DNA from: an uncultured Bacteroides sp.
Lineage (GTDB): Bacteria > Bacteroidota > Bacteroidia > Bacteroidales > Bacteroidaceae
Reading direction: 5' to 3'
Assembly (NCBI GenBank): GCA_947646015.1
Contig: CANSEY010000001.1
Location: 62,001 to 126,000 of the forward strand
DNA length: 64,000 bases
In this document: in pieces, positions 8,794 through 18,249 of the stretch
Layout: each line of letters starts with the position of its first letter
Position numbering within the stretch: position 1 is the stretch's first letter
The notes under the pieces: model-generated
Databases searched by the model: none
What the model was told of the DNA's origin: nothing
What the model saw: only the letters and a program-made list of their open reading frames with translations
Made by a program: the position numbers and the translations under genes

Positions 8794-10047
8794 TCAAGAG
8801 ATATCCTTTAGAGCATCGAACATCGCAACTACATTGTCTACCGGAACATTGGCCTGAACATTATGGACAGCATTGAAAACAAAACCTCCGTCACGGCCCA
8901 ATATCTCACACTGCCCCATTACATGGCGACGTATCTCATCGGGAGTACCGAAAGGCAGTATCTTTTGCGTATCTACCCCACCGCCCCAAAAGGTCAATTG
9001 ACTGCCGAATTCCTCTTTCAATCTTCTGGAATCCATGTCTTTGGCGTTAATCTGAACCGGATTGATAATATCAAATCCGGCTTCGATCAATCCGGGTAGA
9101 ATCGGGATAATAGCTCCACAGGAATGCTTAAAGATTTTCCAGGTAGTATGTTGATGTATCCAATCATTCATCCGTCGATAGTGTGGTAACCAAAGCTCAC
9201 GGAAGGTATCTATAGAGCAAAACTGTGATTCCTGGGAACCGAAATCGGTCCCACATGTCAACACCACATCTATCTTATCTCCTAATGCAGCCCAGAGTTT
9301 TTCATAATTGGCAATGGCAATGTCGATCTCTTTCTCAAATACCTGATGCAAATAGTCCTGCCGCATAGCAGTAGACATATACCATTCTACCACACTACGA
9401 ATCCCCTTGGGCTGCTTCAATCCCATACCGGGAACAAAAGCAACATCCCCCAGAGCCGTTCCCCCGAAACTGGCAACAACAGCTCTGCCGGTCTGATATG
9501 CCTTGTCTGCCTCAGCACAGTAATAAGCCAGATCATTCTCTGTCAATAGCCCGAACTCTTCTACATTGTCTTCCGGGTCCAAACGATCTTCTTCAATGGG
9601 CTGCTGACGCTCAATAGCATTAATGAAATAACATCCTTTGGGCATCACGGCACTGGGGGGATAATTTTGATCCCCACCGGCATACACATATACATCTCCC
9701 CGCATATCAGGAGTTAAATCCATTGCTTCAGGCACCAACACCCGTTGCCCCCAAGGGGTCGTCTGTTCGTGCATACGAGTCGTATCCAAATCGAAGATAT
9801 CTTTGGGTCCACCTATACCTATACAGTCTACTCCGATCTTTTCGGCTAGTTCCGCATCTATCTCTCCTAACATCTGAAAAGCATCTACAATCTTCACCGG
9901 ACGGGGTGCCAGTCCATAATAGTTTCTTAGCGCTTCCACAATACGGCAATGGATACCCGTGACTGCTGTAGACCCGAAATCAACCGGTATACTACCTGCA
10001 TTCTGATGATTGAGTGCACAACGCACTTTATCTCTTGATCTGTTCAT
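8794..10047 (-). CDS. URO-D superfamily protein, probable substrate:corrinoid methyltransferase
   Basis: 417 residues, longer than HemE (about 340-350), of the uroporphyrinogen decarboxylase superfamily. It keeps an H-x-C motif (H308, C310 in IFKHSCGAIIP), but where the MtaA-type paralogue has a third Cys this protein has a His in FNAVHNVQANVP. That pattern suits a first methyltransferase that demethylates a small substrate and loads the corrinoid protein. The substrate is unknown. The start is 5 nt after the stop of the GH3 glucosidase gene, so it is very likely co-transcribed with GH5 mannanase and GH3, which links methyl-group metabolism to mannan degradation. Function inferred from family and neighbours only. 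Confidence 0.72.
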   Translation of the reverse strand: MNRSRDKVRCALNHQNAGSIPVDFGSTAVTGIHCRIVEALRNYYGLAPRPVKIVDAFQMLGEIDAELAEKIGVDCIGIGGPKDIFDLDTTRMHEQTTPWGQRVLVPEAMDLTPDMRGDVYVYAGGDQNYPPSAVMPKGCYFINAIERQQPIEEDRLDPEDNVEEFGLLTENDLAYYCAEADKAYQTGRAVVASFGGTALGDVAFVPGMGLKQPKGIRSVVEWYMSTAMRQDYLHQVFEKEIDIAIANYEKLWAALGDKIDVVLTCGTDFGSQESQFCSIDTFRELWLPHYRRMNDWIHQHTTWKIFKHSCGAIIPILPGLIEAGFDIINPVQINAKDMDSRRLKEEFGSQLTFWGGGVDTQKILPFGTPDEIRRHVMGQCEILGRDGGFVFNAVHNVQANVPVDNVVAMFDALKDIS

Positions 10048-10052
10048 GACGT

Positions 10053-12497
10053 TTACATTTTAAAAGTATATTTTCGGTTTATCTCAAATGCTTGTCGGCA
10101 GGCAATATCCTCGGAAGAGCCTCCCACCATTATTGTAAAGCGTCCCGGTTCGACCACCCATTCCCCCTCTTGCATATACAGAGCCAATGACTTCTTATCA
10201 AGAGTAAAAGTTACTTCTCGGGATTCACCAGCCTTCAGGTGAATACGGCTGAACGCCCGTAACTGCTTGGCAGGAGTCGTAAAACTGCTTACGTCATCCC
10301 GGAAATAGAGTTGTGCCACTTCATCACCATCTGCAGTACCCTGATTTTGTATGGTTACTGTTACATCTACCCGGCAATCATCACTTCCTTCAGTTACCTG
10401 CACTTTCATATCCGTATAGGAAAAAGTTGTATAACTAAGACCATAACCGAAAGGATAACGAGGAGTACCCGGTTCTTCAATATATCGGCTACGATTTCCT
10501 TTCCGTCTTGTATTGTAGTATACCGGCAACTGACCGACCGAACGTGGCACAGAAAGAGTGAGACGTCCTGCGGGATTGTAATCACCGAAAAGTACATCGG
10601 CCACAGCATTCCCTCCCTGCATGCCCGGATACCAGGCATCCACAATTGCCTCTGCCTCTTGAATAGCTCCCTCCATCAATAACGGACGCCCTTTAATCAA
10701 TACCAATACCACCGGTTTACCCAACCTGGAGATTTCTTCCAACAACTCCAGTTGTCTTCCCATAAGATGAAGTGTGGCTCGATCATAGCCTTCGCCACTT
10801 TCCATATCACTGATCTGGTTTATAGTGACTTTTGCCGCACCGGTTTCTTCATATTCCGAGGAAAAATCCCGGGCACTCGATCCTCCCATCACCATTACTA
10901 CGGCATCGGCATTACGGGCTGTTTCTATAGCATCTTTAAATCCGGTACGGGAAGAATCACGCACTGCACACCCCTTGGCATACAGCACACGAGTTTCTTT
11001 AGAGACCTTTTGTCGAATTCCATCCAAGACTGTCACTACAGTCCCATCGGCTTGAGGCGCGGTATAGTCTCCAAGCATATTATACACATTATCGGCATTG
11101 GGACCTATAACAGCAAGGGTACGAATATCCTTCTTCAACGGCAACAGCTTGTCCTTATTCTTAAGCAGAACGATTGACTGACGGGCTACTTCACGAGCCA
11201 GTCCGGTATGTTCGGAAGAGGCAACAAGTTGTACTGCCTGCTTTTCATCTACAAATGGATCATCAAACAATCCCATTTGGAATTTGAGAGATAAAATGCG
11301 ACGTACCGCCTTATCTATCGTTGCTACAGCAACATCCCCTCTTTTGACCGCAGCAACCAACTGCTCAGCATAGACATTCGTTCCCAAATCACTATCCACT
11401 CCGGCATTCACGGCCTTTATGGCCGCCTCATAGTCATTGCCGGCAACACCATGTTCCCGTAATCCTCCGACAGCATACAAATCGGACACGACAAAACCTT
11501 TGAATTGCCAACGATCTTTCAGGATATCCGTTAACAAATAACGACTTCCAGTACATGGATTTCCGTCTATTTCATTGTATGAACTCATCACAGACAATGC
11601 CCCGGCACCTACCGCCTCACGAAAAGGAGGAAAGATAGCCTCTTCCAGTTCGCGCTCGCCTATATGGGCAGTACCTCCGTTATGTCCGCCTTCCGTCCAG
11701 CCATACGAAGCAAAATGTTTGAGGGTCGCTATCACGCTTTTACCGTCGTTTAATGTCTCTCCCTGAAAACCACGTACCAGAGCAGTTCCCATCACCCCAT
11801 TCAGATAAGGATCTTCTCCATAAGTTTCCTCTACACGCGACCAACGCGGATCACGGGCCAAGTCGAGTACCGGTCCATAGCCGATGTGTGCTCCCTGAGC
11901 ACTTGCTTCAATAGCAATGACACGTCCCATCTGCCGGATCAGTTCCGGATTCCAGGTACTTGCCTGACCGATGGAAGTCGGAAATACTGTTGTACCAATC
12001 GCCATGTGGCCATGCGGACATTCTTCCGCCAGAAACAGCGGAATACCCAAACGGCTATGTTCTATGACGTAAGATTGAAGACGATTGGACGCTCGGGCAG
12101 CCAGCGAAGGATTGAGTCCGGTATGCAACGTACGTTGCGTCCACGGATCAGCCCGCATAAAACCCCAGAGCGATCCGATATGGTACTCTCCGATTTCTTT
12201 CTCCAACTGAGGGGTCAGGCGGATGTCCTCTCCCACCCGTTCGTACATGGGCCACCCCAATGAAGTAAGCATCTGTCCTACCTTTTCCTCCAAAGTCATC
12301 TGTGACAAAAGATGCTCCACACGATACTCCACAGGAGCAGAAGGGTTTTCATAAGTGTCCATCCGCCCATTCTTATTCAGGTCATAAAAATGCAAGCGCG
12401 TCACTTTGTCTTTTTTCTTCCCGAATGTGTTTTTAGCCCGAACCGGAAAAATAAAAAACACACTCAACATCAAAAAGCATATTAATTTCATTTTCAT
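10053..12497 (-). CDS. GH3 beta-glucosidase/beta-mannosidase-like, secreted
   Basis: 814 residues. Signal peptide in residues 1-21 (MKMKLICFLMLSVFFIFPVRA). An EF-hand/dockerin-like stretch DLNKNGRMDTYE lies at 39-50. The GH3 barrel has RDPRWSRVEETYGEDP and the nucleophile D339 in FKGFVVSDLYAV. The second domain begins near residue 430 (LPLKKDIRTLAVIGPNADN), and a C-terminal fibronectin III-like domain follows RYPFGYGLSYTTFSY. GH3 enzymes release terminal beta-linked glucose or other sugars from the non-reducing end; in glucomannan or galactomannan breakdown the likely role is removing glucosyl units from oligosaccharides, probably in the periplasm. It overlaps the GH5 gene by 4 nt and precedes the URO-D gene by 5 nt. 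Specificity cannot be read from sequence. Confidence 0.9.
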   Translation of the reverse strand: MKMKLICFLMLSVFFIFPVRAKNTFGKKKDKVTRLHFYDLNKNGRMDTYENPSAPVEYRVEHLLSQMTLEEKVGQMLTSLGWPMYERVGEDIRLTPQLEKEIGEYHIGSLWGFMRADPWTQRTLHTGLNPSLAARASNRLQSYVIEHSRLGIPLFLAEECPHGHMAIGTTVFPTSIGQASTWNPELIRQMGRVIAIEASAQGAHIGYGPVLDLARDPRWSRVEETYGEDPYLNGVMGTALVRGFQGETLNDGKSVIATLKHFASYGWTEGGHNGGTAHIGERELEEAIFPPFREAVGAGALSVMSSYNEIDGNPCTGSRYLLTDILKDRWQFKGFVVSDLYAVGGLREHGVAGNDYEAAIKAVNAGVDSDLGTNVYAEQLVAAVKRGDVAVATIDKAVRRILSLKFQMGLFDDPFVDEKQAVQLVASSEHTGLAREVARQSIVLLKNKDKLLPLKKDIRTLAVIGPNADNVYNMLGDYTAPQADGTVVTVLDGIRQKVSKETRVLYAKGCAVRDSSRTGFKDAIETARNADAVVMVMGGSSARDFSSEYEETGAAKVTINQISDMESGEGYDRATLHLMGRQLELLEEISRLGKPVVLVLIKGRPLLMEGAIQEAEAIVDAWYPGMQGGNAVADVLFGDYNPAGRLTLSVPRSVGQLPVYYNTRRKGNRSRYIEEPGTPRYPFGYGLSYTTFSYTDMKVQVTEGSDDCRVDVTVTIQNQGTADGDEVAQLYFRDDVSSFTTPAKQLRAFSRIHLKAGESREVTFTLDKKSLALYMQEGEWVVEPGRFTIMVGGSSEDIACRQAFEINRKYTFKM

Positions 12498-13801
12498 TGT
12501 TTCTGAATTATCTGGTTAATATCACTTACCGCCTCCTTTATCATATTTATCGTCGAATCAGTTGCATAAACCGAATTCAGCCCTTGTTCCTCCTGCCCGG
12601 GATCTCCCATATAGTCATCTCCCCTTTGCCAAAAGAGATGTTGAGGTTCCGCAAATCCACCCCATGCCCAGAAGTTACATCCTTGGAAAACACCCTTTTC
12701 GGCAGCATGCTTTTCGACGATATCAAACACAGCTCTGTAATACCGGTCCCGCTGAACAGTGGAAGTATTCGAAGTAAACTTCACACTGTCTCTCGGTAAA
12801 CCAAACTCTTCAAGTACCAGCGGCTTGTTTATCTTAAAAGCTTCCTGCACATGCATATCGATATAAGAGCAGGTGTTTTCTATTGCCTGCCCGATGGTAC
12901 CCGGAATATCTTTCTTATCGATCCATCCCCAATTATTCGGCCAAATATGAATCGTAGTATAATCAACATTCGCATCGGCATGGATAGAAGTCCAAAGTGA
13001 CAAATCCCCCTCACAACCGGCCATTCCTTCCGATCCAATAGAAACCAGATGGTTAGAATCCATAGATTTAATAAGAGCAGCGCAATCGGCAATCCAGGCT
13101 GCAAAACTCTTTTTATTGTCCTCACCGAACGGACGGGGTTCATTACCTATCTGCCAAGACATAATTGCAGGATCTTCACTATATTTTTTTCCAGTATACC
13201 GATTGACACGATTTACAACGTGAGTAATATGATCCCGGAACAAATGGTGTGCTTTTTCCGACTTAGCATATTGTGCCACATAATTCGAAAAAGCATCCCA
13301 TCCGGCTACATTCGGCATAGGCACTTCACCATGTCCCGCCCAATAAAGATACTGGGAATATCCGCCCGACCACTCCCAGCTGTTATTCAGGAAAAGTACG
13401 GCATACATATCCCGTTTATCCAACTCCGACAGGAAGAAATCGAGCCCGTCAAAAATAGTATCATTATACACACCGGCTTCCACCTGAAGTGCAGGCTCAG
13501 CTTTCATCGGAATCCCATCTTTTCCATCTGCTCCAACAAGAACACGCAAATTGTTAATACCAAGAGCCTTCAAATAATCCAGTTCACGAAGTAATCTCTC
13601 CCGGTTACCTCCCTGTCCCTGTGACCCCAAAATAGCTCCATACCAAAAATTAGTTCCTATATAATAATAGGGTTTTCCATTCACCGTCAGACGTCCGTTT
13701 GACACACGGACAAAAGGATCAGGAGAAACCTGAGGAGAAGTGCACGCCCCAAGCACAATCAACAAGGTTAATAGGATAGTCGATAGGATTTTCATAATCA
13801 T
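12494..13801 (-). CDS. GH5 (subfamily 7-like) endo-beta-1,4-mannanase, lipoprotein
   Basis: 435 residues with a lipoprotein signal ending in IVLGAC (Cys20). GH5 clan-A signatures: acid/base E221 in SWQIGNEPRPFG and nucleophile in LVLEEFGLP (E332). YYYIGTNFWYG near the N-terminus and LGINNLRVLVGADG are typical of the GH5_7 mannanases. Endo-cleavage of beta-mannan, glucomannan or galactomannan at the cell surface or periplasm is expected. The gene begins a transcription unit after a 117-nt gap containing a -7 box, and its stop overlaps the GH3 start (ATGA-type coupling). An alternative start two codons in (13795) would not change the lipobox. Confidence 0.92.
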   Translation of the reverse strand: MIMKILSTILLTLLIVLGACTSPQVSPDPFVRVSNGRLTVNGKPYYYIGTNFWYGAILGSQGQGGNRERLLRELDYLKALGINNLRVLVGADGKDGIPMKAEPALQVEAGVYNDTIFDGLDFFLSELDKRDMYAVLFLNNSWEWSGGYSQYLYWAGHGEVPMPNVAGWDAFSNYVAQYAKSEKAHHLFRDHITHVVNRVNRYTGKKYSEDPAIMSWQIGNEPRPFGEDNKKSFAAWIADCAALIKSMDSNHLVSIGSEGMAGCEGDLSLWTSIHADANVDYTTIHIWPNNWGWIDKKDIPGTIGQAIENTCSYIDMHVQEAFKINKPLVLEEFGLPRDSVKFTSNTSTVQRDRYYRAVFDIVEKHAAEKGVFQGCNFWAWGGFAEPQHLFWQRGDDYMGDPGQEEQGLNSVYATDSTINMIKEAVSDINQIIQKQ

Positions 13802-13847
13802 CAGATATTTTATTTATAAGATTCTTTCCACCCTGAAAGTGATATTG

Positions 13848-13855
13848 CAAAGATA
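13848..13855 (-). promoter_or_regulatory. Possible promoter for GH5-GH3-methyltransferase operon (-7 box)
   Basis: Minus strand TATCTTTG matches TAnnTTTG, 46 nt upstream of the GH5 start. No clear TTTG is seen at the -33 spacing. It would allow the distal part of the locus to be transcribed independently of susC. Confidence 0.45.
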
Positions 13856-13918
13856 GGCGTTGGATGGATGTATACCTAATACTATCTTAGCATTCCATGA
13901 TATTATTTATAAGCAGGT

Positions 13919-15034
13919 TCAGTGCCAAGTATAAAAATTAGGAATTTCATCAGCGAAGAGCACCAAAGTGTCCCTCTTAAACCGACAAAAATCGGCTGCT
14001 GCCGGATGCCCTTTATAAGGAGAAAACCCCGACCAAGTGCATACATAATTCAAGGCTACCCCTTCCGAACGCAGAATAGATAACAATTGTGTATACCACA
14101 ATGAATCACGTGTCTGTGTACCTGTCTCAGTAATGGCAGAAAGTTTTCCATGCTTTTGCGCATATTGTGTAAGGATACGGGCTTTCAGAACTACCAGGGA
14201 GGTATCTCCCCCATCCGGACGAAAATCCCAATAATTATCCATACCTACAACATCTACATATTTGTCTCCCGGATAACGTTCCAGATATTCGGCCTCAGTA
14301 GTGAAACCACAGTCCGGAGAAAATGCATATAAAAAGTTATGCACCTCTAAAGAATCTCTGAGATAAGTGACTGTAAACCGATACAATTTTTTAAATTCTT
14401 CAACCGAACAATGATTTTTTCCCCACCAAAACCAATTACCATCAAACTCATGCCAAGGACGGAATATGATCGGAATCAACTCTCCGTCATCGCCCTTTGC
14501 ATTGTGTGCAAAATCAGCAATGATCTTCAAATCGGCTTTGAAGGTAGCATGATAAGAACCTCCCGGCAAGATATGACGAACCACTTGTGTTGTATCATAA
14601 AAATTTCCTCCGGTCACCGGATTATAATAATGCCAACAGAACGTAATAACATTTCCCCGATTATATGCAACATGGAATTTTTCCTGTATGTAATTCAATT
14701 CTTTTGTTTCCCAACTACGAGGATTCGTAAAATGAAGGAAATCAAAACTAGCCAAAGCAGGATAAGCCCCCGTCACATCATACGCATCACATCGGTTTGC
14801 CTCATCCCTCCAGCGTGTACTATCCGAATCGAACCCATCCATTTCATAATTATGTTGTCCATAAACCACCCGTTTTCCGGTCAGTTGCCGCAAGTTATAG
14901 AACAATGCCGCCGTATGTTCAGTTGCTCTCGTATCAACCAACATCAATCTGGTTTCTGTCAAGAGGTTCCTTCGCGAAGATATGCAAGACAGGATGCATA
15001 CTACAATAACAATATATATTCCAATTCTTTTCAT
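13919..15034 (-). CDS. GH26 beta-mannanase, lipoprotein
   Basis: 371 residues. The signal MKRIGIYIVIVVCILSC ends in a lipobox at Cys17. The GH26 acid/base is E196 in FRPWHEFDGNWFWWG and the nucleophile E303 in SAITETGTQ; YAFSPDCGFTTEAEYLERYPG is also typical. It is a paralogue of the 5029-6153 enzyme, with catalytic glutamates at matching positions, but it belongs to the susCD operon rather than the intracellular module, so it may work on longer polymer at the surface. The start overlaps the stop of the upstream putative glycosidase by one base (TAATG). The 3' end is followed by a 117-nt gap with a promoter-like box. Confidence 0.92.
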   Translation of the reverse strand: MKRIGIYIVIVVCILSCISSRRNLLTETRLMLVDTRATEHTAALFYNLRQLTGKRVVYGQHNYEMDGFDSDSTRWRDEANRCDAYDVTGAYPALASFDFLHFTNPRSWETKELNYIQEKFHVAYNRGNVITFCWHYYNPVTGGNFYDTTQVVRHILPGGSYHATFKADLKIIADFAHNAKGDDGELIPIIFRPWHEFDGNWFWWGKNHCSVEEFKKLYRFTVTYLRDSLEVHNFLYAFSPDCGFTTEAEYLERYPGDKYVDVVGMDNYWDFRPDGGDTSLVVLKARILTQYAQKHGKLSAITETGTQTRDSLWYTQLLSILRSEGVALNYVCTWSGFSPYKGHPAAADFCRFKRDTLVLFADEIPNFYTWH

Positions 15035-18000
15035 TAATAATCTATTTGAATGATTTCTGATGCCTCACTTTCATGATCCCAAAAGGATACGGAAGTCACG
15101 CAATAATAATAAGTTCCTTTCAGAGAAGTCCCGTCGAAATCAAATCCATTATCGGCAAAACTCTGTGTATTTCCCGCTACAAACGTCACAAACGTATCTG
15201 CTCCGATTTTAAAATCAGGAGTTCTGCTACGATAGATGCGATACATTTCCACATTTGGCACACGACTCCAAAACATACGTTTACCACAAATTGGTTTTAT
15301 CATCGGAACTTCGGGTTTATCATCTCCCGGTACCTCAGTTACTACCACCGTATGATTCCGAGCCGGAGCCGAACCCGGATAGCAAAATACATTGTCAGAA
15401 TCTGAAACCGAAATGTAGTATTCTATTCCCTGACGCGTAATCTCAGAAGCAGGTAAGGTTAATGTGAAGACACCTCTGGTCCGGTGCTTAAATGGTATTT
15501 TTTTCCACACTTTCTCTCCTGTTCTCCGATAGTGAAATATCCCGGATACAAATTCCGGTAACCGATTTTCAACGACTGAAAACCGAATGTGCAACGGAGT
15601 TCCCTCCATTATTGAAGTCAACGGGGAATTAATCACAATAACCGGAGCTTCCCGGTCAGCACTCCCGGCCAGACAATCGGCAGGTATTCCCAAAGGGCTT
15701 TTATGCCCTTCAATATCCACTGCATATACCGTATACGAAGCTGCTCCATGAAACTTATCCTGATAACAATTCACATCAGACGCCAATGTATCAATCTCTT
15801 CTCCATTACGACAAACCACGAAGGAACTTACTGCCGGCTCTTCATTACGCCAACTAATCTGTGCTCCCTCAAGAGTACCTTTAGCTATAATATGCGAAGG
15901 AGCCTGTACCCGTTGCTGTTTACGTAGCTGGTTGATCTTCTCTACATAGTTCTGTTTCACAAATCGATTCTGAGTACTCATAATGTTTCCATAGGAAGAA
16001 ATATCTTCAATACGATACAAAAAGCTACGCGCCCATTCATCCATTTTCCCCGGTAAATCATTCCATTGATAATTTTCAAAATCAGTATTCAAAGCTATAT
16101 GGCATGCTGCTCCATGAATACGTGCTCGTAATCGGGAGAGACGCAATTGTTGAAGTACATCCGAAGTAACGGCCATACAACTATCAATTGTTTTCAGCTG
16201 TTTATCAGCTAATTTCCCAGCTTTGGCTATTACATTAAAAGGTTGAAAACGAACATAAAGCGTATGAACACCTTTTAACCCTTTCACCGGAACGGTCAAT
16301 GATTTCCAGGATTGCCAACCTTCCGTGTTCTTTACTTCAAACCGAGCGATAACAGGTCCTCCCAATCGATCCAGATAAACAGTAGCAACACCACCCGAAG
16401 ATGCAGAAGCAATCCGTATGGACATTCGTTCGGGACTATTACTAAAATCAACTGCCGGATACTGCAACCAGTCATCAGCCATAATATATCCCACGCACTC
16501 TCCTCCTTCATCACAAGGAGCATTTTTTGTACCTTTTTTCTCTGCATATCCGGTGGCCTTTATCTCCACATCCTTTCCATTCTTTCCCCCAAAAGTCATC
16601 GAATAAAGATTCATCAACGGATAAGTATGTACCATCTGATTAAATCCGGGTGTTTCCTGACACTCACCGAAATCGGTAGCAAAAGGTTCGTTTTGATCGA
16701 TAATGTCAGTAATGGCATCCACTGCATTTTCTCCATAATTGGCAAGTGCAAAATCCCGATACACTTTCTCCGAAGAGTCCAGCACTTCATGATTATACCA
16801 AGGAGCCTTACTGATATACCACATCTTTGGAGAAATAGCATCCGCCAATCTCCATGTCAGCGCATAAAATCCGTTCATATTGGCAGAAGCATCTCCAAAG
16901 GCCCGGATTGTTTCCGAAAGATCTACATTATAAGGATAGTAATACTCAGAACTGTTAAAATCACGTTCCAGCCAGGGACATCCCCAGTATTCACGATTTC
17001 CATAAACACTTCCCGGCTCAAAAGCGGCCGAATAGTAAGATATAGGGGCACAAATGACATCTTCAGGCAGACTATTCACCGATTCCGCAGTTAGCCCCCA
17101 GCCCGATACAGCTATACGGGTAGAAGGCGACTTCCGCTTCATCTCTTCATAAAATCCATCAAAGACTCTTCGCCAACGGGCATAAAAAGCCTCATTTTTC
17201 TGACCTTCGGATTGAAAACAAAGCAGATAGTCCAATTCCGGATACTCACGAGCTATTTCTGCGACCTGTACCTTTATCAAGTCTTTGTTATCCGGTTCAG
17301 ACTGATATTCCGGCAAAACGACATCAATATCTAACCCTAAACCTATTTTTACACCACGTAAGTGTGCATAAGCAATCACCTTACGGAATATAGTTGCTCC
17401 CTTCTCTTTGATCTGACCATTCGTCAACGTTTCATTATGCAAGCCATAGTCTGCCCCGAAATCATAATCATCATAAACTTCAGATGCCCCGAAAAGATAT
17501 TCGTTGATATTCCATCCGGGACAGCCCCATCCGTGTCCTGTCTTTATAGTAGGCATCCATCCACGCGATAAATGCCCTTTGTATTCAAAATTATGAAACA
17601 GTTCATTATGTCCGCAAAACCCGTTATAGTTATGAATCATAATGAAGTTCATACGCATCCGTGCTGCCTGATCTATGATGTAACGCCAATCATCCCAAGA
17701 ATAAATGGTAGCCGATTGCGGAAAATTAGTCCAGGGAAGGAATCCACGGATAGCCACTGTCGGAGTTCGTTCATCTTGAATCAACGGTATTCTCGTCTGA
17801 ACCTCTTTCCTATCAGGATATACATCTCCATTCATATAGAAACGCATTCCTAAGTGATCTTCCAGCAACCCATATACACCATAAAGCAATCCATTGGCAT
17901 CAACACCTGCAATGACAACCAATTCCCTGCCTTTTTCTTTTACTGTCCGAATGACATATCCCTGCTCTCCCGGCATGGACTTCAGAGGTAATACTCCTTT

Positions 18001-18249
18001 GTCTCTCCAAGACTTCACTAACGGATGATCCAGTCTTGTCAGAACAAATTCCGTTTTCCTGTCCGGTACTTCTTCATGATCGATGGACAACAAGCGTCCG
18101 GACAGCTGATAATAATACCGCTGAAGTTCTACCGCCGCATATTCTTCAATCGGCGTAGCAGAAGCTGTTAACAAAATCTGTGCTTTGACAGCCGATGCTG
18201 CCATCCCCAAAATTAAGATAGCCAGCAGGTGATATGCCATTCGTTTCAT
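15034..18249 (-). CDS. Large secreted putative glycosidase, unassigned family, with CBM6-like and fibronectin III-like domains
   Basis: 1071 residues. Signal peptide to about residue 23 (AASAVKA). Residues 25-150 resemble the alpha/beta N-terminal domain that precedes the barrel in GH20, GH67 and GH115 enzymes (EEYAAVELQRYYYQLSG, then GLLYGVYGLLED). A barrel-like region spans about 165-545, with RGFLPW (168-173), FIMIHNYNG, PEY (313-315), LLCFQSEG (E348), VSGWG and PWLERD (E428). Residues 560-690 resemble a CBM6 (DDWLQYPAVDFS, VYLDRLGGPVIARFEV, WQSWKSLTVPV, GVHTLYVRF). The C-terminal third looks like fibronectin III-type beta-domains. The barrel is homologous to the next protein upstream (18246-20039). 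A debranching activity on decorated mannan is plausible, but the family is not one I can name. Confidence 0.75.
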   Translation of the reverse strand: MKRMAYHLLAILILGMAASAVKAQILLTASATPIEEYAAVELQRYYYQLSGRLLSIDHEEVPDRKTEFVLTRLDHPLVKSWRDKGVLPLKSMPGEQGYVIRTVKEKGRELVVIAGVDANGLLYGVYGLLEDHLGMRFYMNGDVYPDRKEVQTRIPLIQDERTPTVAIRGFLPWTNFPQSATIYSWDDWRYIIDQAARMRMNFIMIHNYNGFCGHNELFHNFEYKGHLSRGWMPTIKTGHGWGCPGWNINEYLFGASEVYDDYDFGADYGLHNETLTNGQIKEKGATIFRKVIAYAHLRGVKIGLGLDIDVVLPEYQSEPDNKDLIKVQVAEIAREYPELDYLLCFQSEGQKNEAFYARWRRVFDGFYEEMKRKSPSTRIAVSGWGLTAESVNSLPEDVICAPISYYSAAFEPGSVYGNREYWGCPWLERDFNSSEYYYPYNVDLSETIRAFGDASANMNGFYALTWRLADAISPKMWYISKAPWYNHEVLDSSEKVYRDFALANYGENAVDAITDIIDQNEPFATDFGECQETPGFNQMVHTYPLMNLYSMTFGGKNGKDVEIKATGYAEKKGTKNAPCDEGGECVGYIMADDWLQYPAVDFSNSPERMSIRIASASSGGVATVYLDRLGGPVIARFEVKNTEGWQSWKSLTVPVKGLKGVHTLYVRFQPFNVIAKAGKLADKQLKTIDSCMAVTSDVLQQLRLSRLRARIHGAACHIALNTDFENYQWNDLPGKMDEWARSFLYRIEDISSYGNIMSTQNRFVKQNYVEKINQLRKQQRVQAPSHIIAKGTLEGAQISWRNEEPAVSSFVVCRNGEEIDTLASDVNCYQDKFHGAASYTVYAVDIEGHKSPLGIPADCLAGSADREAPVIVINSPLTSIMEGTPLHIRFSVVENRLPEFVSGIFHYRRTGEKVWKKIPFKHRTRGVFTLTLPASEITRQGIEYYISVSDSDNVFCYPGSAPARNHTVVVTEVPGDDKPEVPMIKPICGKRMFWSRVPNVEMYRIYRSRTPDFKIGADTFVTFVAGNTQSFADNGFDFDGTSLKGTYYYCVTSVSFWDHESEASEIIQIDY

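Noticed and set aside
16312..17094. 260-codon plus-strand ORF
   Set aside because: Antisense to the well-supported 1071-residue putative glycosidase, Ile/Ser/Arg-rich with no recognisable features.
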